This document shows positions 1 to 11,135 of a stretch of DNA of 64,000 nt, piece after piece; position 1 is the first letter of the stretch; each line of letters opens with the position of its first letter. Made by a program: the position numbers and the translations under genes. Source of the DNA: Strigops habroptila. Its lineage: Eukaryota > Chordata > Aves > Psittaciformes > Psittacidae. The notes below the pieces were generated by a model. The model did no database searches and had not been told where the DNA came from. It saw nothing but the letters and a program-made list of their open reading frames with translations. Location of the stretch: contig NC_044278.2 of the NCBI RefSeq assembly GCF_004027225.2, forward strand, positions 62,001 to 126,000, in the 5' to 3' direction.

Positions 1-190
1 TTTCTAAGAATGAATTAAAAAACCTTAGGTAGCCAAAACAAAGCAATGTATGATATCAAATCAAGGCTGGTTTGGCTTTCTCAGCATTTCTAAACAAATT
101 CAGATGTTTGCCAAGCCAATGTGAGGGACCCCAAACCTCTCACTTGTAAAAATATATATCAGAAATATCTCCAGTGAAGGAAATTATAAT
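1..190. other. Intergenic, AT-rich, nothing recognised
   Basis: AT-rich single-copy-looking sequence to the left of a CR1 tail. No splice-flanked open frame, RNA gene or repeat was recognised. Confidence 0.5.
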
Positions 191-257
191 CATAGTATCA
201 TAGAATCATAGAATAGTTAGGATTGGAAAGGACCTTAAGATCATCTAGTTCCAACCT
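191..257 (-). mobile_element. CR1 LINE 3'-end fragment
   Basis: Read on the minus strand this is the typical CR1 tail: GATGATCTTAAGGTCC, then TTCCAA, then CTATTCTATGATTCTATGAT. On the plus strand it appears as CATAGAATCATAGAATAG followed by GGATTGGAAAGGACC. Only about 65 bp remain, so it is a heavily 5'-truncated non-LTR insertion, the usual outcome for CR1 in birds. It carries no coding sequence. Confidence 0.85.
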
Positions 258-1412
258 TAGACTTACATTGTTGGAAAGGCAGTGGAAATGAAGGAGGTGA
301 AATCAGAGGAATCATCAACCTTATTTATTGATGTATTGATGTATTGAATATTTATTGGTGTAATTCTGTAACTCCAAGTCTATTTTAGTATGTGTCAAAT
401 GTCAAAAAAGTCCCCAGATTTCCTTAAGGTTTGCAAATCTGAGTGGAAATTTGGGTCTAGGTACTTGGCTGAGTAAGAACTCGACTTTTTCAGCTAATGA
501 AGTTTTTAGACTTTGATTCAGTAAAGCACTTAAACTCAAGGTGATTTAAGTGATTGGTTAAGATGAAAATGAAGTAAGCATTTAGAAAGGAGCTTACCTA
601 ATTACAGTCTCAAGTAGTTAGGGATTTTTTGTTCAAAGATCAAAGATTTTCTTAGCGCTCAAAACTATCATAAAATATTTAGTTTGTGTATAATATGCAT
701 ATATGACCATCATAAAATATTTAGTTTGTGTATAATATGCAATTTGTTTGCAATTCCTTTGTTCCAATTAAGAAACAAATGCATAGCACAAGGAAGGAGC
801 AAAGGGTGTCTAAAGGCTCTACCAATCTTTTTCCTCCCATCCATCTACTCCATGCTCCTTAATGCTTTTGGTCTGTGGTTTCCACCTTTCAGGCAAGTTG
901 AAGGGGAAAGCAGAGAGTCAACCATAGCATAGCACACTGCTCAACATGAGGTGTGTGCATTGTCAGGTATCTGATGCCAAGACATGCCCCTATTCCTATA
1001 AAATATAGCAAGACATCTTCACTGTGGATGAAGAGCAGATGGAGCTTTAGCTTTTCAGTTCTTATTCAAAACAATTTTTTCACTTTAAAGGATTTGATTT
1101 CCAGCTGATTTCCCTTAAAGGAACAGAGGGCTGTATGAAAGGTGTCAGGAACTGTGCTTACGGTTTGAAGGTGTTGTGGTATATGTAATGCATATTATCC
1201 TATTTTAAGATAGCTGAATTTTGGATATTTTCCAATGTTTTGACTAGCAAAAACACGTGGATCCTGGTAAGTTCACGTTAATGAAGAGACACATACAAAC
1301 TGGAAATTTTCCAGAAACAGTATGACTCTGCCTGTCTGTTAAGCTCTGTCTCCTTCTTAGCCTGGTTGAATTGAAGGTAGTAGATTTGTACGCTTGTCTG
1401 TGTATAAGCATG
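258..1412. other. Intergenic DNA between CR1 tail and solo LTR
   Basis: AT-rich sequence without a supported gene. The only structure seen is a 33-bp tandem duplication at 667-741, listed separately. The short open frames lack splice sites and codon character. Confidence 0.5.
667..741. repeat. 33-bp direct repeat, two copies, period 42
   Basis: ATCATAAAATATTTAGTTTG followed by TGTATAATATGCA occurs at 667-699 and again, identical, at 709-741, separated by a 9-bp spacer. Perfect identity suggests a recent local duplication, for example by replication slippage. Confidence 0.9.
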
Positions 1413-2135
1413 TGTGGTGGGTTAACCCTGGCTGGACCACAGGTGCCCACCAAAGCTGGTCTATCATCCCCCTCCTCAGCTGTACAGAGGAGAGAAAATA
1501 CAACAAAAGGCTCATGGGTTGAGATAAGGACAGAGAGAGATCACTCACCAACTACCATCATGGGCAAAACAGACTCGACTTGGGGAAATTAGTTTAATTT
1601 ATTATCAATCAAATCAGAGTAGGATGATGAGAAATAAAAAACAGATCTTAAAAACACCTTCCCTCACCCCTCCCTTCTTCTCAGGCTCAATTTTACTTCC
1701 GATTTTCCCTACCTCCTCTCCTCCAGCATTGCAGGGGTGTGGGGAATGGAGGTTGTGGTCAGTCCATCACCTGTTGTCTCTGCTGTTCCATCCTCCTCAG
1801 GGAGGAGGACTCATGCTCTTCTGCTCCAGCGTGGAGCAGAAGCAGCACACAGTCCCACAGCAGACAGTCCTCCATGAAATGCTCTAATGTGAGTCCTTCC
1901 CACAGGCTGCAGTTCTTCATGAACTGCTCCAGCCTGGGTCCCTTCCATGGGGTGCATCCTTCAGGAACAGGCTGAGGTGCTACCACCGTCGCCGATGGGC
2001 TCGGCCTTGGCCAGCAGTAAGTCCGTCTTGGAGCTGGCTGGCATTGGCTCTGTTGGGCATGGGGGAAGCTTCTAGCCCAGAAGCCACCCCTGTAGCCTCA
2101 CTGCTACCAAAACCTTGCCACACAAACCCAATACA
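1413..2135 (-). mobile_element. Solo LTR of an avian endogenous retrovirus
   Basis: The element begins TGTGGTGGGTTAACCC and ends CACAAACCCAATACA, giving TG...CA termini. I recognise it as an LTR family common in birds. Sense is taken as minus, because that strand carries an AATAAA polyadenylation signal (in TAATAAATTAAAC, complement of about 1590-1605) near its 3' end. Short internal units such as GGAGCAGTTCATGAAGAACT (minus) are typical of this LTR. It is shorter than the longer copies I remember, so internal deletion is likely. No retroviral gag, pol or env sequence flanks it, which fits a solo LTR left by recombination. No convincing target-site duplication was found: flanks are GCATG and GTACA. 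Confidence 0.8.
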
Positions 2136-2598
2136 GTACAATAAAAGCTTCAGTTCTCATATAGGTTGTTAACTTATCAATAGGATTCTCAGGTGACCTT
2201 TGATTATCAATAGCTGGATGTAATTGAAAAAAGAAGGTGTTTTTTTTCCTTTCTCATTTTTGCATTCCTTTCTATCTGAGCTAAAAGAGGATGACTGTTC
2301 TGGTCAGCAAAATTGCCAGATTTACTTTGAAATCATATGTCCTTATCGTGGAAAGAATACTTTAAATAAATATAATAAACATATAATGATATAGTATATA
2401 GCTCTAGCAAGTGAAAAATGAATGCTGATCTATATTGTAGCTGGTTCACATACCCTAAATTCTGTTGCTGAATCTGTGCTGTTACAATCTTTCTGGTTGT
2501 TCTTTAAAGTACCTACATTCATATTTTATTACATATGATAAACAGGAAAGAAAAGGAATATATTTGGATGAAACAGGGCCAAGAGTTTCACCAACTGT

Positions 2599-2633
2599 TC
2601 AGCAGCCCACGCAAAAAGATTGTGGGTTGCTGG
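2599..2633. other. Hairpin-forming inverted repeat, 11-bp stem
   Basis: CAGCAGCCCAC (2600-2610) faces GTGGGTTGCTG (2622-2632) across an 11-nt loop. Ten of 11 positions are Watson-Crick pairs and one is a G.T wobble; a further wobble at 2599/2633 can extend the stem. It lies outside any recognised repeat. Function is unknown. Confidence 0.6.
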
Positions 2634-5600
2634 GTTTGTTTTGAGTGGGGAGGCTCGGAGAGGTCAGAGACATAGGGATATACAGATAAGCATCTTTACT
2701 GAAAGAAGAAAAAACCCAAGGCTCTAATATGTGCAAATAGGTGTCAAGACTTTAACAGAAGCCAGCTTCAAGCACTTCCTGAGGACTGATAGACAATGCA
2801 GAGCAAAGCAAAGTGATAAGTCACTGGGAGAACTGGCAAATCTCTGCTTCTAGCCCTTCAGACTTTTGCCTTTCCTGCAAATGGACTTGCTACCCCATCT
2901 GCCTCGCTGTGTTTTGATTGTTATCAAAGACCTCCTGTTTAAATTGCTTCATCTCAAGTGTGTCACCTTTATTGGGATAGGTTAGGAAACTTGTAGATTT
3001 GAGGGCATTGTAACTACCAGAAGGACAGTGGTAACAAGCCTCAAAGAATGCAACCAGAAAATAACATAAATCTTAAACCTGATCAGCAGGTTGAAGTGAG
3101 GGAAATAAAAATGTAGGAACTCTTTCAGAAGGAAAAACAGTCAAAATAACGACAAAAGCGAGCTCTGGAACATGCTCAGGAAAAAGGAGAGAGATTTTTG
3201 GGTGCAGTCTTATCTGGGAAAAGAATGAAGGGACCTGTCCACGGGGGAACTTTGTTCATTGAAACAGTTGCATCCCAGGCTGCATCCCCAAATTTGCATT
3301 CCCAAATGCAGTTTATTTAAGTCAGAGCTGGATCCTGAACTGTCTGTCAGCTGAAGAAGTGCTGCCTCCAGTAAGCGCTGCTCTCCACCTGGTACACTCT
3401 TCACTGGGAGCCATGCCACCCAAACTTGGCTCAGCAGTCAGCTCCTCCTTCCCCTGCCCACTCCGGCACAGAACATCCCTGGAACTGCCTGCGAGTCTGG
3501 CAGCTCACCCATTCCTGCACCTCCCTGCAGCAGCGATTTTTCTTCCCAGCAAAAACAACCCACAGGACCGCAAATGCCAGTTTACTGCTTGGTTCTTAGA
3601 GGTGATGCTCAGTGACAGAATAAGCTTTGTGCTTAAAAAATAGAAGTGTCCATCTCACAAAAGCAATCCCAATGAATAACAACATTGACATTCTTCAAAG
3701 CGCAAAAGCTGAAAGAGAAAAAACAAAGCATTATAATAATCTACCCCCAAATGACTTTCAGGTTTCAGTTGAAGGACTGGAGCAGTGTGATAGCTAGTGC
3801 CAGTACTCCTTTCTCCATGCCTTTTCTGCGTATTATGTAGGAAGCTCCAAGTTTGTTAGGTTGCGAGGTACTGTACTTCTCTCGTTTACTAGGTTTGAAG
3901 TACTCAGCAGAGCCAGTGGAAAGATTCCTGCTCATTGCAATGAAAAGAAGAAAACAGATTATATCATATATAAAGTCAATGAAAGGGGAAAAAAAATCTA
4001 TAAAAACTTACCTACATGAGGCATGATGTTAATGAATCTTTATAAAAATAAATATAACTAGAGCTCTTCCAGTAGTTTTGTCCCATTATCTACAGGGCCA
4101 TAAACATGGCACTTGGTTTCTGTCTCATGCGAGACTTTGAAGAAGAGAAAGTGTTTGCGGCATACAAATCACTAGAAAAAAGATCCAAGATTGAATAAAA
4201 TGAGCTTGAAATGATTCTCTAGATCGAGATGCAGCTTCTGCCTACGGTGTTAATATATTACAGTTTGGCATCTCTAAAATATAGCTGTGAAGAATGCTGT
4301 GAACCTGCTAATTAATAAGAGTCTTTTCCTCAGACATTTCATTAACCTAAACTTTTTAGTTTGCAGTAGATTGAATGCATGCATGCCTGTTTTTAACCTT
4401 TGTACAATGGCTCCTGATATTATAATTAATTTATTCCCACAAGCAAGAGGAGAAATTGGATATTGAAGTAATTCAAAATGAGTCATGCGTAATTTATTCT
4501 GATGAATATTGCCAAGTATATTTTTATATTATATAAAATATATTATTTTATATTTTTTATTTTCTATTTTATAGAAATAATGTATTGTATAAAAATACAA
4601 AACTCTAACATTTAATTTCTCTTTTACCTTTAAACAATACACAAGCAAATGTTAAGAAAGGTCCAGAATAGACATGAACATAAATAGTTAAAAACACCTT
4701 GCATGCCCAGGTAAGATCTCTATTTACCCAGACTAAGCCTGACATCTTCTAACAGCATGCTATGTGGATGCCTCTTTTTTTATGTAGCACAAAAGCCAAG
4801 TCTGGGGCTTTCTGCGGAGAGGCCACTTCTTAATCCTTCTGTTGCACATCTGCCTGGAAGGTGAGAATAATCCACTGAATATGTTATCCAAGAACTGGAA
4901 AAAGTCACATTGTGCATGGTGAGGATGGAGTAACAACTACACCCAGTTCCTTTTTACTCTGATGCTCCACCACTGCTAAAGGCCAGCTTTACTCCTCACT
5001 TCCCCACCTATTTGATCAGGAGTGTATTTGACAACCCATGCTGAGGACTACTGCACTCTGCTAGGGATTGAAAGGGAGAAAGGAGGAAATTTTTCCTTCT
5101 TACTGGCCAAGTTTGTTTTTTTGTTCTGCTTTGTTTTTTCTCCAACTGTATCCATGGTCAAGGAAGAACCAGAAGGGTTTGGTTATCCAATAAACCAGGC
5201 TGGATATGCGCTGGCAGGAAGAAGGCAAAGGGCATCAAAATACCTGTTATTTGTAAGGCCAGAGGGTAACAAATAACAGTCATCAGCTCTCCTTTCATTT
5301 TCAGCCACGGAGGGACTGAAGGACTGCCACCGTGTCAGTGGGCAAATAGGCAGCCACCCAAATAGGTTGGGACAATGATGGGAGGAATGATTTACTGCTG
5401 AGAAACGATCCCAGATTTAATGGAACTGTAGCCTAATTAAACTATATTTCTTGCATCTTTTCCTCCTTCCCTTTCACCTTATTCTCTTCCTTCTTGGTGT
5501 TATTGTTGATGCCATCACTTTGCAGATCTCCAGGAGGAAAATTTGCCACTTCGTTGGCTACCAGAAATCACAGGCACCCAAAGGTTATATGTCATGTTGC

Positions 5601-5924
5601 AATGCTGATGCTAGTTGAAACGGAAGAAGTACTGTTCTGTAAATAACTCACCTGTGAAATGCCATCAGTTAGCTCACACGATCTTCATTAATGGTTAAGA
5701 TGTTTTTCCTGTGTCAAATGCAGTACTAAATTTAACTAGCTGGGTACTTCTTCAGCACAGATACCAGTTGATGTGAATTATACTACTAATTTAATTCCTT
5801 GTGAAAATAAGTTTAAGTCCTTGTGAGAATGAGGCCTTTATGTAACAGGCAGAGGAGGCAAGAACTCTGCATGTTTGGGAAAATAAAAGACACTTCTATA
5901 GCACTAATCATTTTAGGTATCGTA

Positions 5925-5956
5925 TTAGGAACTTAATATGTTAGGAACTTAATATG
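5925..5956. repeat. 16-bp perfect tandem duplication
   Basis: TTAGGAACTTAATATG is present twice in immediate succession. It is a small local duplication with no coding context. Confidence 0.9.
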
Positions 5957-8100
5957 TTGGTAAAAATGAATGTGAAGGAGGTGGATTGGTACTGGTTAGG
6001 AAAAGGGTGCAGTAGCTGTTACTGCGGTCTGTTCCTCTCTATGTTTTGCATGCCTATGACCAGAAGAAGGACAGAAAGAATACTTCCAGTGAATCTCCAT
6101 ATGCAAAATAAATCCTACTCTTCTTGTTAATGTAGTAGATTAATGTTAAAGTATTTGGGTTCAGTCTTGGCAGTGAGCAGACATAAACCTCTTATTTGAA
6201 ACATTTGTAGAGGCTCTTACTCTATTTTTCTTTTTTTCTGTAGCAACTTTTTTAAATTGATTTTTCAAGTAGTGTCTATATATTAATTTCATCACAGTTG
6301 GAGAATTTTATAACACGAATGTTGTTGTTATGGCATCTTTTACCCCCTTCTGCCCAATTTGGTACTAAATAGTTTTTCAGGTATTCAGTTACGTACAGAC
6401 TGTTTTGAATTCATGGTATTTTTCAGTGTGCAGATGGCTTTGGGTTTTCTGCTTTAGTATTCATTTTGTTATTCCCCTTGTGATTGTTCTGGCTTACTTG
6501 GTGTTTATCGTATAGCAGTCTCCTAATTATATGCTTGCATATTGCAAAGTTTAGGGGTTTGAATGCCTATTATGTACCTATTCTGCTGCTCTTCATAAAT
6601 TTCATTCGATATGCTTTGACACTGCAGTCGTTCCAGACAATATCATTAAAACTATCCTTAATGTCTTTTAACCTGTTACGGGTGACACTTCAATTTTGTT
6701 TTCTTTGTTATTCTTAGCCCGTATTTTCTTGCGTAGTATTTTGGCAAAGTGAAATGAAAATTGCAGAATGGTAAGAAGAGTAAGCAAGCCAGTAATTACC
6801 TACTTGATATGCTTCTGTTGTAAAGCATTCCATCCGGAGTGTTTCGAAGATTTATGGATGTGTGCTTATTCAGAAGCATGTAGGGTTACAAAATTTTTTC
6901 TCAAGAAATGGTTTTGTGCCTGCATCAATATGCTCAATTCAAGTCTTGTCTCACCTTTTTATTTCAGTAATGAAAAATGAAGGAAGCTGAAGCTCCTAAG
7001 TGATGCTCAAACTGTGGTTTCACTACGTGGCCGAATTGAATCAGGAAACAGGCTAGCTTGAAAATAAGATCAACAAAAGCAGAAAAGAGCTTTTATAGAC
7101 CCAGCTTAGTTCCCAGATACAGCTCATAGCATACCCTCAGAAACAGTCATTCTAGCAGTCCCTAGCTGCTGTGGCTTGAGCTGCCTGTCCCAAAGCTTGC
7201 TAGTGTCAAGGTCATGCTACCTCAGCTGTAGAATGCACTGTAAGCCTCCTGGGAGTTGGGAAATCCCTGCTGCAGTGGAGCAATTTGCAGTCTTACCAGT
7301 TGAGTCAGGCTTTCTGCAGATCAGCCTCTTCAGCACCTAAGCTTTCTGGCCAGATGCTTTTCTTAAATTGAGAAGCTGATCTGAAACATCCTGTCCCCAC
7401 TTCCTTTCCCCCCATTCCCTCATTGTGATTTATTGCTCTCTAATTTCTGCCAGCACAATGTTAAATGCGGGAACCAATCGATGGAAAAATCTGCGTGGTA
7501 AAAATAAGCTAAAAGACAACCCTGAAACATTTGTAACCCAGCAAATTACAGAAACATGTCTCATTGCACTGCCTTCCAACCACTTGTATGGGATAACTAA
7601 GGGAAGATTAAATGAAGCAGGAGTATAGAATGGTCTGGTTTTACTACAAGAAATAAACATTTTTTGAAGTACACTTTTAGTCCATATTTTAGGTTTTATT
7701 TGAAACCATTACAGCTAGATGGTAAATAGTCGGAGTTTTGTGAATCAATACAAAGATGTCTGGGTGTGTGCCTGTTGCGTTGGTTTCATTTCAGCATACA
7801 CAGGAGGCATATTTCCAAAGAACATAATAAATCTTCTTGTCTTCAGAGGTGTCTATCCTGAATATTCTCACATTTTTTGGTTTTCCATCTGAAGATAGCA
7901 TTCAATTGTTCATGTTGGTTTTAGAAAGACAATCTGAGTAACAGAATATTTCAGTTATTATGACATATCAGTAAGAGTTATTGCTATTCAGATGTTATGT
8001 AATAATCAGAAAAGAACATAAACTCACAAAGAAAACAATATAAGATTTTAATTTCTGTTTACCATGACATCTTAGAAATTGCTGGATCAAATTAAAAAAT

Positions 8101-8297
8101 AATAGCCCCTTTGCAAGGGAGATGGAAAAATTAGCACCTTTCCCCTTGAAGGAACCTACACATGAGCTGGGATCTGACTCAGTCAAATCACTGATCAGGT
8201 ACACTGATCCACAAAAGGAGGCAAACAGCTTACAGGTATTACATTTAGCTCTACACATGTATACCATTTCCTCATTAGTGAATACCTTTAGTGTCCA
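8101..8297 (-). repeat. Unclassified 197-bp repeat, copy A
   Basis: The minus strand of this block matches the plus strand of 9901-10096 over nearly its whole length, including the run CTTTTGTGGATCAGTGTACC and then TGATCAGTGATTTGACTGAG. Similarity stops at the same points in both copies (GGACACTAAAGG at one end, GCAAAGG.GCTATT at the other), so this is a discrete unit. It is not CR1 and I do not recognise its family. An open frame runs through it on the minus strand, but the two copies share DNA similarity with indels, so coding is not implied. Confidence 0.8.
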
Positions 8298-9900
8298 ACA
8301 ACAAATTCCAATTAAAAAAATTAAATCCATAGGAATTCTTATTGAAGCCAATATAATTATATAGAAATATTTGCTTACTCCAAATAGGTTTTTTTCAGCA
8401 AGAAAACTGCCACTTATATACTTGCTATAAGTAAACAAGAGCAATGATCTTGGAATTTTCCAGTTCACAATATAAATTGTTGTGCAGGTATCTATAATCA
8501 GTTGGGTTATCTATTAAAGCAATCTGGAAATCTAGATAAGTTATGGCCCCATGACATTTTTCCAAACCCAGGGCATTGCATCTTGTAGAGATGACAGTAG
8601 ATCTACTTCTCCTCTTTTCAGTTGGATTCCTTATTAGGTGCTTTATTTGTCGATAAATAGCCTCCATTCCCACGTCCATGCTTTCCATATATGAAAGCTT
8701 TCAGTATAAAAGTGCTCCCCCCTTCTGCAAAACTCTATTAAAACAAGTAGGAATTGTGACTGATTGCAAAATATTGGGAAGAGCCTTATCTGAATGCTGC
8801 ATAACAGCTTTTCTTATCTTTCAGGCTTCCCAGATCGCATCGCTCTGCAAGAGTTTTCTTTTTTAAGTTAAAACTGAGCACATAATTTTCATTTTTCAAT
8901 TATCTGTAATACATTGGAGGAGTTTTAATTTCTGGAGAAGAATAAAGCAGAAAACACTCTTTTTTTCCAAGTAGGCATTCCTTTTATCTTATTAGAGCCA
9001 TACAGACTGTTAAAACAAAAGAATCAGAAAATATAAAACAAATTCCAAGAGACTGATCATTATAATCAGGTTTTTTTGAAGTTGAAGTGCTAAAATTATC
9101 AATGCAAGCAATGAATAGCTCTGATTACATCCACTTGCATTAAGAATTCATAACCAGTACAGGTTTATGCACATGAACAGTTTAAGTAAAGAAGTTCATG
9201 TCAGAAGTAATGTAGTTGATTCATTACATTTATATGCTTTTATTTTGCCTAATAGAAAGACAGGCTTTTAGAAATATAATATTTTAACCTACAGACGAGG
9301 AGTATAGATGATAAAGAATGCAGTAGAGCTGGAGAAGAGATCAGAATTTGGGAGTGTAGGAAAAATAAGATCTATGCAGATACATTGTAAGTATATATGT
9401 ATATGTGTCTGTGGAAAATAGCATTCAGTAGAAAATGCTGCAGGAAAAGGCAGTTGAAAAGTCAGTGTTTCATTTGTGTAATCTTCTTGTATTATTTCCT
9501 TCTATAGAGGAAAAAAATCTCCTATACTCTGGAATGAAGCAGTATGTGTTTGGAAGGAGGAAAGAATTCAGGCTCATTTACAGAAGGCCAAGGCAAAAAA
9601 AAAAAGGAACATATTTTGATTTTCCCTTGCTGCTGCCAAGTTTCCTTTGATACTGATGGCTTAAGACAGTAGGGCCATGGAAACCATAAGTAACTAAGGG
9701 TTTATAGCATTTTCTACAGGCTGCTCCACAGAACAGTTTTGTGGCACATCCTGCAGAACGAATGTCTCTTGGCTCTGTTCCCTCCTCATGGTGACATCTG
9801 TCAGCAGCCAAAAAATGATGTGATTTTGAGGTGCTGAGACACCTCTTGTTGCAAGAACTGTTGTATTATGGGATCAGGATGACTGCAGGGAAAAGAGACA
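8298..9900. other. 1.6-kb spacer between the two inverted 197-bp repeats
   Basis: AT-rich sequence with no recognised gene or repeat. It separates copies A and B. No transposase-like reading frame was seen, so the pair does not look like the ends of one autonomous DNA transposon. Confidence 0.5.
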
Positions 9901-10096
9901 AGGACACTAAAGGTGTTCACTATTGAGGAAACGCTATACATTTGTATAGCTAAATGTAATACCTATAAGCTGTTCGTCTCCTTTTGTGGATCAGTGTACC
10001 TGATCAGTGATTTGACTGAGTCAGATCCCAGGTCATGTATTGTCCCTTCAAGGGGAAAGGTGCTGTATTTTCCATCTCCCTTGCAAAGGTGCTATT
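9901..10096 (+). repeat. Unclassified 197-bp repeat, copy B
   Basis: Plus-strand copy of the unit seen inverted at 8101-8297. Conserved stretches include GTGGATCAGTGTACC, GATCAGTGATTTGACTGAG and TTCAAGGGGAAAGGTGCT. Internally it contains short inverted repeats (GATCAG TGTAC CTGATC; TGAC TGA GTCA) that could fold. Flanks outside 9901-10096 do not match copy A. Confidence 0.8.
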
Positions 10097-10929
10097 GTGG
10101 TTTATAGCATTAGTGCCAGGGTGCCTACATGCTGTCTCCCATTATCTTCATATGGTCTGTTATGCATTACTGTAGAAGATATGTGTATTTGGTAAAAGCA
10201 TGAAGTCTTCCTGGTTTCAGGTCCTATTTTCATACAATAGTTATCATATCAAGAGTAACTTATTCCATCAAGCTAATAATATACCTAAAAAAATCAGGTG
10301 TATAGATGATATACCTATGTATAAGCAAAAGAGTCTGCAGGGGTACAGTTACAAATAAAACTAAAATTTATGTTGCGTATGGGTGAAAGATAGGCTTCTA
10401 TTTGTCAGCCCATGTCGAAGCATAGGCCTCTGTTAACCTATGTAGACCTATAGCAAGGCTTTGGTAGCCATTTATCTGTTTTAAGGAGTGCTTATACTTG
10501 TTTGCCAGTGCTGAGAAAAGATTTTCACCCTCCTAGTGCTGTATCCTTGTTTCCAACAGTTGCTCTACCTGGCTGAGTGAGGAGACTAGATCAAAACCAT
10601 GTTCAAGAGGTACCTTATTGCTCTATATCATTGCTGCTACTTTTTTGTCTTGGGAACCACATCAAATGTCATAATTTCCAGAACAGGCTCCTCTGCTCTA
10701 GGCCAGGATGATAAGAAGCAGAAACACCTGAAAGCAATTCAGGAGTTAATTAGTAGTTTAATTAGTACTACATTATCTCCTAGTCTTTTTAAGGAGTGGG
10801 GGAGAGCTCACTTTTGGTTTTCCAAGGAAGGAGGTAAGGACATTCTACCTTTTGTTTTTAACATAATGTTATTGATGATTCTATCTAGGACTATCGATAG
10901 GTGAGGGGAAAATGTAAAATGTGATAGAA
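10097..10929. other. Intergenic DNA, nothing recognised
   Basis: About 830 bp of AT-rich sequence between the 197-bp repeat and a MIR-like SINE. A 101-codon open frame at 10599-10904 has no recognised domain and no splice context; it is most likely chance. Confidence 0.45.
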
Positions 10930-11135
10930 AGCATTGTCCAGTATTTAGGGCAGTGGCCTAGGAATCCAGATATGAAGATTCAAGCTGATGACTACAGTGA
11001 AAGTGTTCCCCTTCCTCTGCCTCACCTCTCCATCTGTAAAATGAAAGATAATGGTATGCCTCTACATGCCAGAAATGGTACAAATGCACTGAGGTTTGTA
11101 AAGCGCTTGCTATTTAGTGATGGGAATGCAAAAAT
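10930..11135 (+). mobile_element. CORE-SINE / MIR-type SINE remnant
   Basis: The segment has the order of motifs typical of MIR-like CORE-SINEs of amniotes: a GCAGTGGCCTAGGAATCCAG-like head, CTCTGCCTCACCTCTCCATC followed by TGTAAAATGAAAGATAATGG in the middle, and TTTGTAAAGCGCTTGCTAT near the 3' end. These correspond to the known CCTCAGTTTCCCCATCTGTA...AAATG and TTTGTAAAGCGCTTTGAGAT blocks. Divergence is high, as expected for an old element. Non-coding. Confidence 0.7.

Larger units (their letters stand above)
2136..8100. other. Intergenic DNA, no supported gene
   Basis: About 6 kb of AT-rich non-coding sequence. It holds a hairpin at 2599-2633, a very AT-rich patch near 4510-4580 and a 16-bp tandem duplication at 5925-5956. 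The open frames here are short and lack flanking splice signals or recognisable domains. Conserved regulatory elements could be present but cannot be seen without an alignment. Confidence 0.45.

Noticed and set aside
1408..2140. Target-site duplication of the LTR at 1413-2135
   Set aside because: Flanks GCATG and GTACA agree at only two of five positions, so no duplication is claimed.
7995..8468. 157-codon open frame on the minus strand, resembling the frame at 9913-10107
   Set aside because: The resemblance comes from the inverted 197-bp DNA repeat. The two frames diverge by indels outside the core, and neither has splice or start context.
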